Origin: an uncultured Chromatiaceae bacterium
GTDB lineage: Bacteria > Pseudomonadota > Gammaproteobacteria > Enterobacterales > Alteromonadaceae
DNA: 64,000 nucleotides
NCBI GenBank assembly: GCA_937978655.1
Contig: CALJUX010000075.1
Span: forward strand, 1-64,000
Direction: 5' to 3'
Part shown: positions 55,787 to 63,579 of the stretch, in pieces
Layout of the letters: every line of letters starts with the position of its first letter
Numbering within the stretch: the stretch's first letter is position 1
Position numbers and translations under genes: made by a program
The notes under the pieces: generated by a model
Databases searched by the model: none
Seen by the model: only the letters and a program-made list of their open reading frames with translations
Told to the model about the DNA's origin: nothing

Positions 55787-58224
55787 TGAACATGGCAGTA
55801 CAACAACTTTCCGCAGAGGCCGACAAGGTCGTCGTGCATAAATTCGGTGGCAGCAGCCTGGCCACCGCTGAGCGTTTTCATGCAGTGGCAGATATTCTGC
55901 TGCAACAACCACAACAGCGCGCCTGGGTGGTGGTGTCAGCGCCGGGTGATACTACCGATCATCTGCTCGATTTAATCGCGGCAGCCGCCGATGCAACCAA
56001 CTTTGACACACAATGGCAGCAGTTGTCGGCGCAGCTGCGCTTGTTGGTCAACCGTACTTTAAGCGCGCAAACCGCACCGCAGGCGCTCAACACGCTGAAC
56101 AACTGGCTGGCGCAATTACCAGCGCTGGTGCAGGCCGGTCAGCATAACGAAGTGCTGGCAACCGGCGAAAAGCTCTCCGCATTGTTGTTAAGCGCGGTAC
56201 TGACTGAACGGGGTAAAGCTGCGCAAGCCATTGATGCCCGTGATTTTTTGCGTCTTGAATCGCAGGCGCTGGGCGATGCACAGGTATTGTGGCAGCAATC
56301 GGCGGCCTTACTGGCGCCGTTGCAGCACAGCGGATTTAATGTAGTCACCGGCTTTATTGCCCGGGATTCCGCGCACAACAGCATTACGCTCGGGCGCAAT
56401 GGCAGTGATTATTCCGCCACTATTGTCGGTGCATTGGTCAAAGCCGATGCGGTGCATATCTGGACTGATGTTGATGCGATTTACAGCGCAGATCCACGCA
56501 AGGTGCCATCTGCACGGGCTTATCGGCAGGTGCCCTGGCCTTTGGCTATTCGCCTCGCCGAGCTGGGCAATCCGGTATTGCATGCCAAAACCTTAATTCC
56601 GCTGGCACAGCATCCGGCGGAACTGATCGTACGCAGCAGTTATGAACCGCAGCAGCCGGGCTGTCGGGTCAGTCGTCAAAGCGCGATTGAAGTGCAGTTT
56701 GTTACCGATTTAGCTGATGCTGTGCTGCTGACCTTGCCGGCGCATTGTCAAATCAGCCCGCAACAAGCGGCTGCGGCGCTGCAGTTTCCGGTATTTGCCG
56801 CGCCGGCAACCAACGGCAAACAATGGCTGGTGGCGCAGAAAAACCTGGAACTGTTGCTGCAATTGCTTGGACAACAACAGATTTACCCACGCGTCAGCTC
56901 AGAACAATTTTATGCGGTGGCCTGGCTAAAACCGGCGGCACGCCAGCAACGCCAGTTGCCGCTGCAAGCCGCGCACTGGCTGGAACGCCAGCAACCGGCG
57001 CACAGTTTTCAGGATGACGAACTGGCGCTGTGGTTATTCAGCCCGGCATTGACCGCCAATGAGCTGACCGAATTACATCAGCTGTTGCTGCCAAGCACAG
57101 TACGGCTGAATATCGTGGTGGCGGGGACCGGCAATGTCGGCTCAGAATTTTTAAGCCTGTTAGCGAAACAGCAACAGACTTATGCCGGTCAGATTGAATT
57201 GCGTCTGGCGGGTTTATTTAATTCACGTCAGGCGGTGTTCAGCGACCAGATTAATGTTGTGGACTGGCAGCAGACCTTAGCCACTGCCGCACCTTATCAA
57301 AAGCAGGATCTGCTGGATTATTTAACCGGTTTGCCGGACCCGAAAGTGCTGGTCGATATCACGCCAAGCCGCAGTTTTGCCGAAGATTATGCCGAGATTG
57401 TCCGCACCGGCTGTCATCTCATCAGCGCCAATAAACAAGGTGTGACTTTGCCGCTTGCGCAGTATCAGCAAATTATTGCCGCAGTCGCCGAGCAGCAGGT
57501 CAGCTGGCAGGCCAATACCACTTGCGGTGCCGGTTTGCCGGTGCAGCGGTTGTTACAGGAATTGCAAAGCTCCGGTGACCATATCCAGCAAATCAGCGGG
57601 ATTTTCTCCGGCACTTTGTCCTGGTTATTGTGTAAATACGACGGTAGTGCGCCATTTTCCGAGTTTGTGCTGCAGGCGCAGGCCGAAGGGTTGACCGAGC
57701 CGGACCCACGCGATGATCTGTCCGGCAAAGATGTTCAGCGTAAGTTACTGGTACTGGCGCGGGAACTGGGTTTAAGCCTCGATATCAATGACATCGCCTT
57801 GACGCCATTATTGCCGGCCGGGCTTGATACGCTAAGCTGGGATGAGTTTTGGGTACGCCGTCACGAACTGGATGAGGCGCTGGCCGCGACTTATGCCAAA
57901 GCTCAGGCGGCTGGCAAAGTGCTGCGTTATGTCGCAACCCTCGCCGTGACGCCACAAGGCCCGAAAGCACAGGTGGAGTTACTGACAGTTGCGCCTGAGC
58001 ATCCGCTCGCGGCTATTCAGGCCTGTGACAATGTGTTTGTCATCGAAAGTGACTGGTATCAGGCCAACCCGCTGGTGTTAAAAGGCCCGGGTGCTGGTCG
58101 CCTGGTCACCGCTGGCGGTATTCATGCTGATTTGGCTATCCTGGCCCGTCAGCAAATCGCCGCCGCCAAAGCCGCCCGGCACAGTCAGGCGCAAGCAGCT
58201 GCCTGGGCCAATCCGCGCGCCTGA
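55786..58224 (+). CDS. metL: Bifunctional aspartokinase/homoserine dehydrogenase II
   Basis: MetL carries out the first and third steps from aspartate to homoserine. The 812-aa protein has an N-terminal aspartokinase domain (VVHKFGGSSLATAERF, GRNGSDYSATIVGAL), a middle region with degenerate ACT-like sequence, and a C-terminal homoserine dehydrogenase domain (VVAGTGNVGSEFL, NTTCGAGLPVQRLLQEL). The start overlaps the metB stop. MetJ control through the metB promoter fits the MetL isozyme rather than ThrA. Confidence 0.95.
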   Translation: MNMAVQQLSAEADKVVVHKFGGSSLATAERFHAVADILLQQPQQRAWVVVSAPGDTTDHLLDLIAAAADATNFDTQWQQLSAQLRLLVNRTLSAQTAPQALNTLNNWLAQLPALVQAGQHNEVLATGEKLSALLLSAVLTERGKAAQAIDARDFLRLESQALGDAQVLWQQSAALLAPLQHSGFNVVTGFIARDSAHNSITLGRNGSDYSATIVGALVKADAVHIWTDVDAIYSADPRKVPSARAYRQVPWPLAIRLAELGNPVLHAKTLIPLAQHPAELIVRSSYEPQQPGCRVSRQSAIEVQFVTDLADAVLLTLPAHCQISPQQAAAALQFPVFAAPATNGKQWLVAQKNLELLLQLLGQQQIYPRVSSEQFYAVAWLKPAARQQRQLPLQAAHWLERQQPAHSFQDDELALWLFSPALTANELTELHQLLLPSTVRLNIVVAGTGNVGSEFLSLLAKQQQTYAGQIELRLAGLFNSRQAVFSDQINVVDWQQTLATAAPYQKQDLLDYLTGLPDPKVLVDITPSRSFAEDYAEIVRTGCHLISANKQGVTLPLAQYQQIIAAVAEQQVSWQANTTCGAGLPVQRLLQELQSSGDHIQQISGIFSGTLSWLLCKYDGSAPFSEFVLQAQAEGLTEPDPRDDLSGKDVQRKLLVLARELGLSLDINDIALTPLLPAGLDTLSWDEFWVRRHELDEALAATYAKAQAAGKVLRYVATLAVTPQGPKAQVELLTVAPEHPLAAIQACDNVFVIESDWYQANPLVLKGPGAGRLVTAGGIHADLAILARQQIAAAKAARHSQAQAAAWANPRA

Positions 58225-58255
58225 TGTTGTGTTTGAGTCAGCAAGGCCCGGCCAC

Positions 58256-58789
58256 TCAGCCGGGCCTGTGTTTCAGCAGCTTGCGCTGTAAGGTGCGCCG
58301 GTGCATCCCGAGTAACCGCGCGGTCTGACTGATATTGCCATCCTGCTGCGCCAGCACCCGCTGAATATGTTCCCATTCGATTTGGTCAGTGGATAACAAC
58401 ACTTCGCTGTCGTCGCTGTTTGCCTCATTTGCCAGCGGCACGGCGTTATCGCTTTGTAGTGCCTGCAATAACACAGCAAAATCTACCGGTTTTGTCAGAT
58501 AATCATCAGCGCCGAGTTTCACTGCCTGCACGGCAGTGGCGATGCTGGCGAAGCCGGTCAGCACCAGAATACGGCAATCAGGCAATGCCTGACGCAGTGG
58601 CGCCACATAGTTCAGCCCCGACACGTCGCCATAACGCAAATCAAGCAGCCAGACGTCTGCTGGATCAGCCAACAGATCTGCCAGCGTCGGCGGCGTGGCA
58701 AAAATCTGCACCTGATGACCGGCCGCAGTCAGGCGGCGTTGCAAGGTGCGGAGTAAAATCTCATCGTCATCTAAAATAGTCAGTTTCAT
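58256..58789 (-). CDS. RegA/PrrA/ActR-like response regulator
   Basis: The 177-aa protein has a receiver domain (LTILDDDEILL, phosphoacceptor Asp50 in WLLDLRYGD, Lys in LTKPV) and a short C-terminal Fis-type helix-turn-helix (NISQTARLLGMHRRTLQRKL). The form and length match the RegA/PrrA/ActR family of redox-linked global regulators. ATG 58789 has GAGG upstream. The stop lies inside a GGCCCGGC/GCCGGGCC hairpin shared with the end of metL. Targets here are unknown. Confidence 0.86.
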   Translation of the reverse strand: MKLTILDDDEILLRTLQRRLTAAGHQVQIFATPPTLADLLADPADVWLLDLRYGDVSGLNYVAPLRQALPDCRILVLTGFASIATAVQAVKLGADDYLTKPVDFAVLLQALQSDNAVPLANEANSDDSEVLLSTDQIEWEHIQRVLAQQDGNISQTARLLGMHRRTLQRKLLKHRPG

Positions 58790-58797
58790 CAATAGCC

Positions 58798-60126
58798 TCA
58801 GACCGGAAACCGGATCTGTGTCAGTAGGCCACCAGCCGGGTTTTCCCGGCGAGTCACCAGGCCGCCGAGCCGTTCAATACTACTGTTTGCGAGGAATTGA
58901 CCAAGTCCGAGGCCATCAGTATTTTGCTGCGGTACTTTGCCCAGTTCTGCCAGCTGAGCCGCGGAAAGACCCGCGCCAAAATCGGCAATCTCCAGCATAA
59001 ACTGCTGCTTCTGTTGCTGCAGGCTGATCTCCAGTCGTGGTCGGCCGGCGCTCACGCCGGCATCAGCCGCATTGTCGAGAATATTAAATAAGGCCGCCGA
59101 CCAGGCCAGCGCATCAGATACCGGACTGATACTGCCATCGAGCTGTTCCTGCAGGCGCAGGCTAACCTCCGGCCGGCTGACCAGCCAGAGTTTCAACGCC
59201 TGTTGAGCCACCTGATGCAGCGGGACCCTGGCTTGTGGCTGGCGTAGTTGCTGCGCGTTGTGGCGCAGTTGCTGGACTATTTGTTGGCAGCGCTGCACTT
59301 CCTGATGCAAATCGGCCAATAACGCCGGATCTGGTGGCGCATCGGTTAATTCATCCGTCAGCAAGGTCAGGTTTTGTAACGGTGTTGCCAGTTCATGTGC
59401 AGCGTTGGCGGCATAAGTGGCGACGGCCAGCATTTGTTCCTGCTGCCATTGCTGCTGCTGTAACTGCTGTATTTCAGCGCTTTTTTGCCGCACCAGCCGG
59501 GCCTGGGCGCTGACAAAGGCGGCAATAAAAAAAGCCGACAACGCAAAAGCCGAGGCCATCTGCCATAAGTGTGAGCTGAATTGCTCCGGTAACATCCGTT
59601 GTTGTGCGGCGTCATCAATAAACACCTGATGGCTGCCGTGTTGATGCTGCTCATAAACCAGCTGGCCGGTGTGGGGATCTACCTGACTGAGTGGTAACAA
59701 CACGGCCAGAACCAGATAACAACTGACTGCGAGCGCGGCTGTCAGCAGGGCGATGCGGCCCGGCAGCAGCACGGCACTGACTGCCACCGGCAATAACAAT
59801 AACGCAATCAAGCCGTTACCGGCACCGCCAGACAGCGCCAGCATCAGCGTAAATAAGGTCAGATCACAGAGGATCAGCAAGGCAAAGAGCCGTTGTGGAT
59901 GTTGTCGGGCGCCGGGTAACCAGGGCAGCGACAGATTCGTACTGCCATACAGGGTCAGCAGCAGTAATAGCAGCGGCCAGCTGCTGACCGGGTATTGCAC
60001 AACCCAGCCAGCCAGTGCCGCAAGGTATGTGGTTCCTACCAGGCCCCAGCGAAATTGCTGTAACTGCCGGAGTTGATGCAAGGGGTCGGTTGCGGCGCTG
60101 AGGTGGAAGCGGCTTGGTGGCATCAT
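58798..60126 (-). CDS. RegB/PrrB-like sensor histidine kinase
   Basis: The 442-aa protein has about six N-terminal membrane segments (residues 25-205), a phosphoacceptor His244 in AANAAHELATPLQNL, an N box (NILDNAADAG) and G boxes (DFGAGLS, GLGLGQFLA). RegB kinases carry a quinone-sensing GGxxNPF motif after a membrane segment; here it reads GGAGNGL, keeping the GG and N but not PF. The redox cysteine of RegB is not evident. It lies 8 bp before the regulator gene, and its start is preceded by a terminator-like leader. Confidence 0.84.
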   Translation of the reverse strand: MMPPSRFHLSAATDPLHQLRQLQQFRWGLVGTTYLAALAGWVVQYPVSSWPLLLLLLTLYGSTNLSLPWLPGARQHPQRLFALLILCDLTLFTLMLALSGGAGNGLIALLLLPVAVSAVLLPGRIALLTAALAVSCYLVLAVLLPLSQVDPHTGQLVYEQHQHGSHQVFIDDAAQQRMLPEQFSSHLWQMASAFALSAFFIAAFVSAQARLVRQKSAEIQQLQQQQWQQEQMLAVATYAANAAHELATPLQNLTLLTDELTDAPPDPALLADLHQEVQRCQQIVQQLRHNAQQLRQPQARVPLHQVAQQALKLWLVSRPEVSLRLQEQLDGSISPVSDALAWSAALFNILDNAADAGVSAGRPRLEISLQQQKQQFMLEIADFGAGLSAAQLAELGKVPQQNTDGLGLGQFLANSSIERLGGLVTRRENPAGGLLTQIRFPV

Positions 60127-60134
60127 GCGTTCTC

Positions 60135-60160
60135 AAAAAAACGGGCGCAGAGCGCCCGGA
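60135..60160 (-). terminator. Terminator-like hairpin in the leader of the RegB-like gene
   Basis: On the minus strand CCGGGCGC-TCT-GCGCCCG is followed by seven T and ends about 10 nt before the start codon. A near copy of its left arm (CCGGGCG-ACTGCG) occurs about 35 nt earlier and could pair with the right arm instead. It could be an attenuator, or a plain terminator for antisense transcription. Confidence 0.7.
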
Positions 60161-60276
60161 GCAAAAACTGACAGCAGCAGACTACGCAGTCGCCCGGCAA
60201 AAGTCACGGGCTACGACCTGTGGTCAATGGAGTCAGCAATCACTATAGCCGGGCTTGGTGTCTGGCGGCATGTGGC

Positions 60277-60311
60277 ATATTGTCGCAGTCCGCCGTCAGG
60301 CGACAAAATAT
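60277..60311. promoter_or_regulatory. Inverted repeat in the regB/peptide intergenic region
   Basis: ATATTGTCGC (60277-60286) and GCGACAAAATAT (60300-60311) form an inverted repeat with 13 bp between arms, broken only by two extra A. It lies about 180 bp upstream of a sigma-54 promoter and about 150 bp upstream of the RegB-like gene, so it could be an activator or autoregulatory site. The remaining bases from 60161 to 60490 hold no gene I can support. Confidence 0.5.
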
Positions 60312-60490
60312 TGACAGTGTCTGGGCGGCAATGGATGGCTGTCTGGCAAGGCAACGGCGGAAAAATATCGCCGCCTGTGGTCGGATCAGCAAGTGAGGAT
60401 CGGCAGCTTATCGCAGTTTTAAATGATTTCAACGACTTAACTTATTGTAAATAATCAATAAAATTTGATTTTGATTTAATCGTTTGCAAC

Positions 60491-60506
60491 TGGCACTGAC
60501 TTTGCA
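60491..60506 (+). promoter_or_regulatory. Sigma-54 promoter of the double-glycine peptide gene
   Basis: TGGCACTGACTTTGCA matches the sigma-54 consensus TGGCAC-N5-TTGCA exactly, with correct GG-to-GC spacing. It lies 95 bp before the peptide start codon. Confidence 0.82.
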
Positions 60507-60523
60507 ATTTCACTCTGCCTCCG

Positions 60524-60542
60524 CCGGATCAGCAAGATCCGG
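60524..60542 (+). other. Hairpin in the 5' leader of the peptide gene
   Basis: CCGGATC-AGCAA-GATCCGG forms a 7-bp stem about 60 bp before the start codon. The segment GGATCAGCAAG also occurs near 60384, upstream of the promoter. Confidence 0.6.
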
Positions 60543-60600
60543 GTCTGGGGATCATCAAATCCAAACCAAATAAACTTTACAATTAAGGGATTTACTCATC

Positions 60601-60798
60601 ATGAAATTCAATGCAAAATCAAAGTTATTCGCAGCTCTGTTTCCAGTATCCAAACAAGAACAAACTGCAGAGCTGGTTGAGTTGAATGCAACTGAGCTGT
60701 CACAGGTCAGCGGCGGTTTGTCATTCGGCCAGGATGACGTGGCAGTTGGCACTTTCCATATCGGTGATGGTGACGGTCCAATCTGGATCAAAAACTAA
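60601..60798 (+). CDS. Small peptide with double-glycine leader (bacteriocin/RiPP-like precursor)
   Basis: The 65-aa product has a leader of 39 residues with a hydrophobic patch (LFAALFPV) and the motif ELNATELSQVSGG, typical of double-glycine leaders cut by C39-peptidase ABC exporters. The predicted core is 26 residues, acidic and Gly/Asp-rich, with GQDDVAVG and IGDGDGPIWIKN; it has no Cys and one Trp, so lanthionine or disulfide chemistry is not expected. An exact-match sigma-54 promoter lies 95 bp upstream. No maturation or export gene is in the window. The downstream gene encodes a membrane protein. Toxin, signal or other role is undecided. Confidence 0.75.
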   Translation: MKFNAKSKLFAALFPVSKQEQTAELVELNATELSQVSGGLSFGQDDVAVGTFHIGDGDGPIWIKN

Positions 60799-60820
60799 TT
60801 TTTGTTGTTCTAAGGATGTC

Positions 60821-61435
60821 GTGGCACCACAACCCGTTAAATTCCAAAATGTAGCCGCCTTAGCGATTTGTATCCTGTTAATGGCGGCTTCTCTGTATTT
60901 TCAGCGAGTGCCCGAGCTTGTCAGCAGAATTTCATTTGCGTCGCTCGCGCTGATTTTCCTTTTTTCACTACATCGCCGGCATATAATGCCATTGCTGTTG
61001 TTGATCCTGGCGATCAAACTACTACAGCTGCCGATCTCATATTTTCTGAAGAATCTGGATACTGCGCTGGTGTATTACCTGTGTTCAGCGCTGATTGATT
61101 TGTTGATGGCATTTTGTATTGTGCATTATCACAATGACCGCACTTTACTTAAACTTTGCCGTAGCCATGACAGCGGTTATGTGCCGCAGGTGTACCTGAT
61201 GGCGCTGTTATTGGCCGTGTCATCGCTGATCGCCTGTTTGCAGGCGATGGAGTACGTGATTTATACCATGGACCCAGAGTTTTATGGCAAAAGCACGCCG
61301 TGGATTTACGAACATCAGCGTGTGATAAAACAAACGCTGAAAACCTTGTTTGAACTCAGTATCTGGTCTTTGCTGCTCGACCCTAACCGCTGGAAAATTC
61401 TGCAGAAAATTCAAAACAAGTTCCTGACACCCTGA
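60821..61435 (+). CDS. Membrane protein of unknown function next to the peptide gene
   Basis: Starting at GTG 60821 (AAGGA upstream) gives 204 aa with about five membrane segments: residues near 12-27, 36-52, 56-75, 82-105 and 128-148, then a charged C-terminal part ending KILQKIQNKFLTP. An upstream open frame overlaps the peptide gene and is not used. No family was recognised. It begins 22 bp after the peptide gene without a terminator between, so co-expression is likely. Immunity or export help is a guess from position only. Confidence 0.7.
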   Translation: MAPQPVKFQNVAALAICILLMAASLYFQRVPELVSRISFASLALIFLFSLHRRHIMPLLLLILAIKLLQLPISYFLKNLDTALVYYLCSALIDLLMAFCIVHYHNDRTLLKLCRSHDSGYVPQVYLMALLLAVSSLIACLQAMEYVIYTMDPEFYGKSTPWIYEHQRVIKQTLKTLFELSIWSLLLDPNRWKILQKIQNKFLTP

Positions 61436-61477
61436 TTTTATCCCTACAATAGAGTTTTACTGTGGTGAGGTCGTCTG

Positions 61478-63247
61478 ATGTCGCACCGTGCTCATTTGTT
61501 CTCGTTACGGATTTTTCATGCACTGCGTGAAGCTGCTGCTGAAGGTTATGGTTTTTCTGCGCTTGGCAAAGATGTGCTGGCCGGCATCAGTGTCGGCATC
61601 ATTGCCATTCCGCTGGCGATGGCGCTGGCAATAGCTTCCGGTGTACCGCCGCAATACGGTTTGTATACCGCCATTATTGCCGGCTTTCTCATTCCGCTTT
61701 GTGGCGGCTCGCGTTATAGCGTGTCTGGGCCAACCGCCGCTTTTATTGTCATTTTGTATCCGGTCGTGCAGAAATATGGTCTGAGTGGTTTATTGCTGGC
61801 CACGTTGTTATCTGGCGGTATTCTGGTGACGATGGCGATGTTGCGCCTCGGCCGGTTTATTCAATATATCCCGGAAGCTGTTACTTTAGGTTTTACTGCC
61901 GGTATTGCGGTGGTGATTGCGACATTACAACTGCGTGATTTATTTGGCCTTACAGTCGCGACTATGCCCGAACATTATCTGGAAAAACTGCAGGTCCTGC
62001 TGAGGGCCGCAGATACAGCGCATTGGCCGGCGATGGTCGTTGCTGGTGTGACTTTATGGCTGATGCTGGCCTGGCCCAAGCTTGGTAGTCGTGTGCCGCC
62101 GCATTTACCGGCGGTCATTGTCGCCACTTTACTGGCCTGGGCGCTGAATCATTATGGTTATCCGGTAGAAACGATTGGCAGCCGTTTTCAGTACACGGCC
62201 GCTGATGGCAGTGTCGCCGCCGGTATTCCGGATATGCTACCCAGCCTGCAATGGCCCTGGGATTTACCCGGTGCTGACGGCCAGCCGCTGCGCTGGAGTT
62301 CTGAACTGGTCAAAGATTTACTGACCGCCGCTTTTGCGATGGCGATGCTTGGCGCTATTGAATCGCTGCTTTGCGCCATGGTACTCGATGGCATGACAGG
62401 CCGGCGTCACAGTGCCAACAGTGAGTTGTTGGGGCAGGGCATCGGCAACATAGTGGCACCGTTTTTTGGTGGTATTACCGCGACGGCGGCACTGGCGCGC
62501 TCGGCGGCCAACGTGCGTGCCGGTGCAGTGTCGCCGGTATCCGCCATGGTGCACGCCGGTGTCGTGTTGCTGGCGTTGTTTGCCTTAGCGCCGGTGCTGA
62601 GTTACCTGCCGTTAGCTGGCATGGCAGCCTTGCTGTTAGTGGTGGCCTGGAATATGAGTGAAGCGCCCAAAGCGCTGCATCTGATCAACACAGCGCCGCG
62701 TAGTGACGTGCTGGTGTTCGCAGTGTGTTTCTCTTTTACCGTATTGTTTGACATGGTGATTGCCATCAGCTGCGGCATCATCATCGCGGCGCTGCTGTTT
62801 GTGCGCGAAGTGGCGGAGATGACCAAAGTCGCCGACGTCACCGAAAATCCGAAGCTGGTCAGTGAAAAACTGGCGCCCGGCCATAAAGTGTTTCGTATCA
62901 GCGGGCCGCTGTTTTTTGCCGCGGCGGACCGGGTATTTGCCGAACTGGTGCTGCTGTGCAAAGAACAGCAACAAGCGGTGATCCTGATGGATGGCGTCAC
63001 TTTACTGGACGCCGGTGGTCTCGCCGCTTTTGATAAATTCCTCACCGCGACCGCAAAAACCGGTTGTCATGTGATGTTGGTTGACCTGCAATTTCAGGTG
63101 CTGAAAACTCTGGCCAAAGCCAAAGTGCGGCCGATTGACGGCTTATTGTCGTTTTATCCGACGCTGCCGGATGCGCTGAAGTTATTACCCAAACGCCAAC
63201 CGGATGAATTTGCCGGCCTGACCGCTTTGGATAATCCCGGTTTATAA
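61478..63247 (+). CDS. SulP-family anion transporter (DauA-like) with STAS domain
   Basis: The 589-aa protein is a SLC26/SulP transporter: a membrane domain of 10-14 segments (about residues 25-430) with the signatures VGIIAIPLAMALAIASGVPPQYGLYT and GGSRYSVSGPTAAFIVI, and a C-terminal STAS domain (about 455-570; VILMDGVTLLDAGGLAAFDKF). The closest described relative in form is E. coli DauA, a C4-dicarboxylate transporter; sulfate or bicarbonate are other options in the family. It starts 43 bp after the unknown membrane protein. Confidence 0.92.
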   Translation: MSHRAHLFSLRIFHALREAAAEGYGFSALGKDVLAGISVGIIAIPLAMALAIASGVPPQYGLYTAIIAGFLIPLCGGSRYSVSGPTAAFIVILYPVVQKYGLSGLLLATLLSGGILVTMAMLRLGRFIQYIPEAVTLGFTAGIAVVIATLQLRDLFGLTVATMPEHYLEKLQVLLRAADTAHWPAMVVAGVTLWLMLAWPKLGSRVPPHLPAVIVATLLAWALNHYGYPVETIGSRFQYTAADGSVAAGIPDMLPSLQWPWDLPGADGQPLRWSSELVKDLLTAAFAMAMLGAIESLLCAMVLDGMTGRRHSANSELLGQGIGNIVAPFFGGITATAALARSAANVRAGAVSPVSAMVHAGVVLLALFALAPVLSYLPLAGMAALLLVVAWNMSEAPKALHLINTAPRSDVLVFAVCFSFTVLFDMVIAISCGIIIAALLFVREVAEMTKVADVTENPKLVSEKLAPGHKVFRISGPLFFAAADRVFAELVLLCKEQQQAVILMDGVTLLDAGGLAAFDKFLTATAKTGCHVMLVDLQFQVLKTLAKAKVRPIDGLLSFYPTLPDALKLLPKRQPDEFAGLTALDNPGL

Positions 63248-63448
63248 CGCTGCATTTTATCAGTCCTTGCTGTAGCAGTTCGTGTTGCAGCACTTCTTAT
63301 CACAGCGCGGGCGCACTGGCGCTTCGCGCTGCGACTGCTAAATTTTCATATTCATGCATTACACAGTCTGCGACAATAGCAGCCATATCGCGCCAGGCCT
63401 TGCCGGGCGTACGTTGGCGCGTAATGCATCTTTATGCAGCAGTTTAAA
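63248..63448. other. Intergenic region between SulP gene and argC
   Basis: About 200 bp with no gene. A GC-rich self-complementary stretch (GCGCACTGGCGCTTCGCGC, near 63308-63330) may be part of a terminator but lacks a T tract. Confidence 0.4.
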
Positions 63449-63475
63449 ATGAATTTGAATAATATAAAAATTCAT
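63449..63475. promoter_or_regulatory. Candidate ArgR operator
   Basis: ATGAATTT (63449-63456) and AAATTCAT (63468-63475) are exact mirror images across 11 bp of AT-rich sequence, containing the TGAAT and ATTCA halves of ARG boxes, though the spacing is not that of a single consensus box. It lies just upstream of the argC promoter. Confidence 0.55.
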
Positions 63476-63494
63476 AAAAACAGCATAATAATTC

Positions 63495-63523
63495 TTGAAA
63501 GTGCATGAAAGCCCCGATACACT
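63495..63523 (+). promoter_or_regulatory. argC promoter
   Basis: TTGAAA (63495-63500) and TACACT (63518-63523) are 17 bp apart, ending 56 bp before the argC start. Confidence 0.65.
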
Positions 63524-63579
63524 GGCCGCAGTTTTTGGTGTGGCCATTTTTTATTTAGCATTTGGAGACTGACCACAAG

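Noticed and set aside
60125..60454. Genes between the RegB-like start and the peptide promoter, on either strand
   Set aside because: Open frames of 109 and 73 codons have no ribosome binding sites and overlap the terminator hairpin and inverted repeat.
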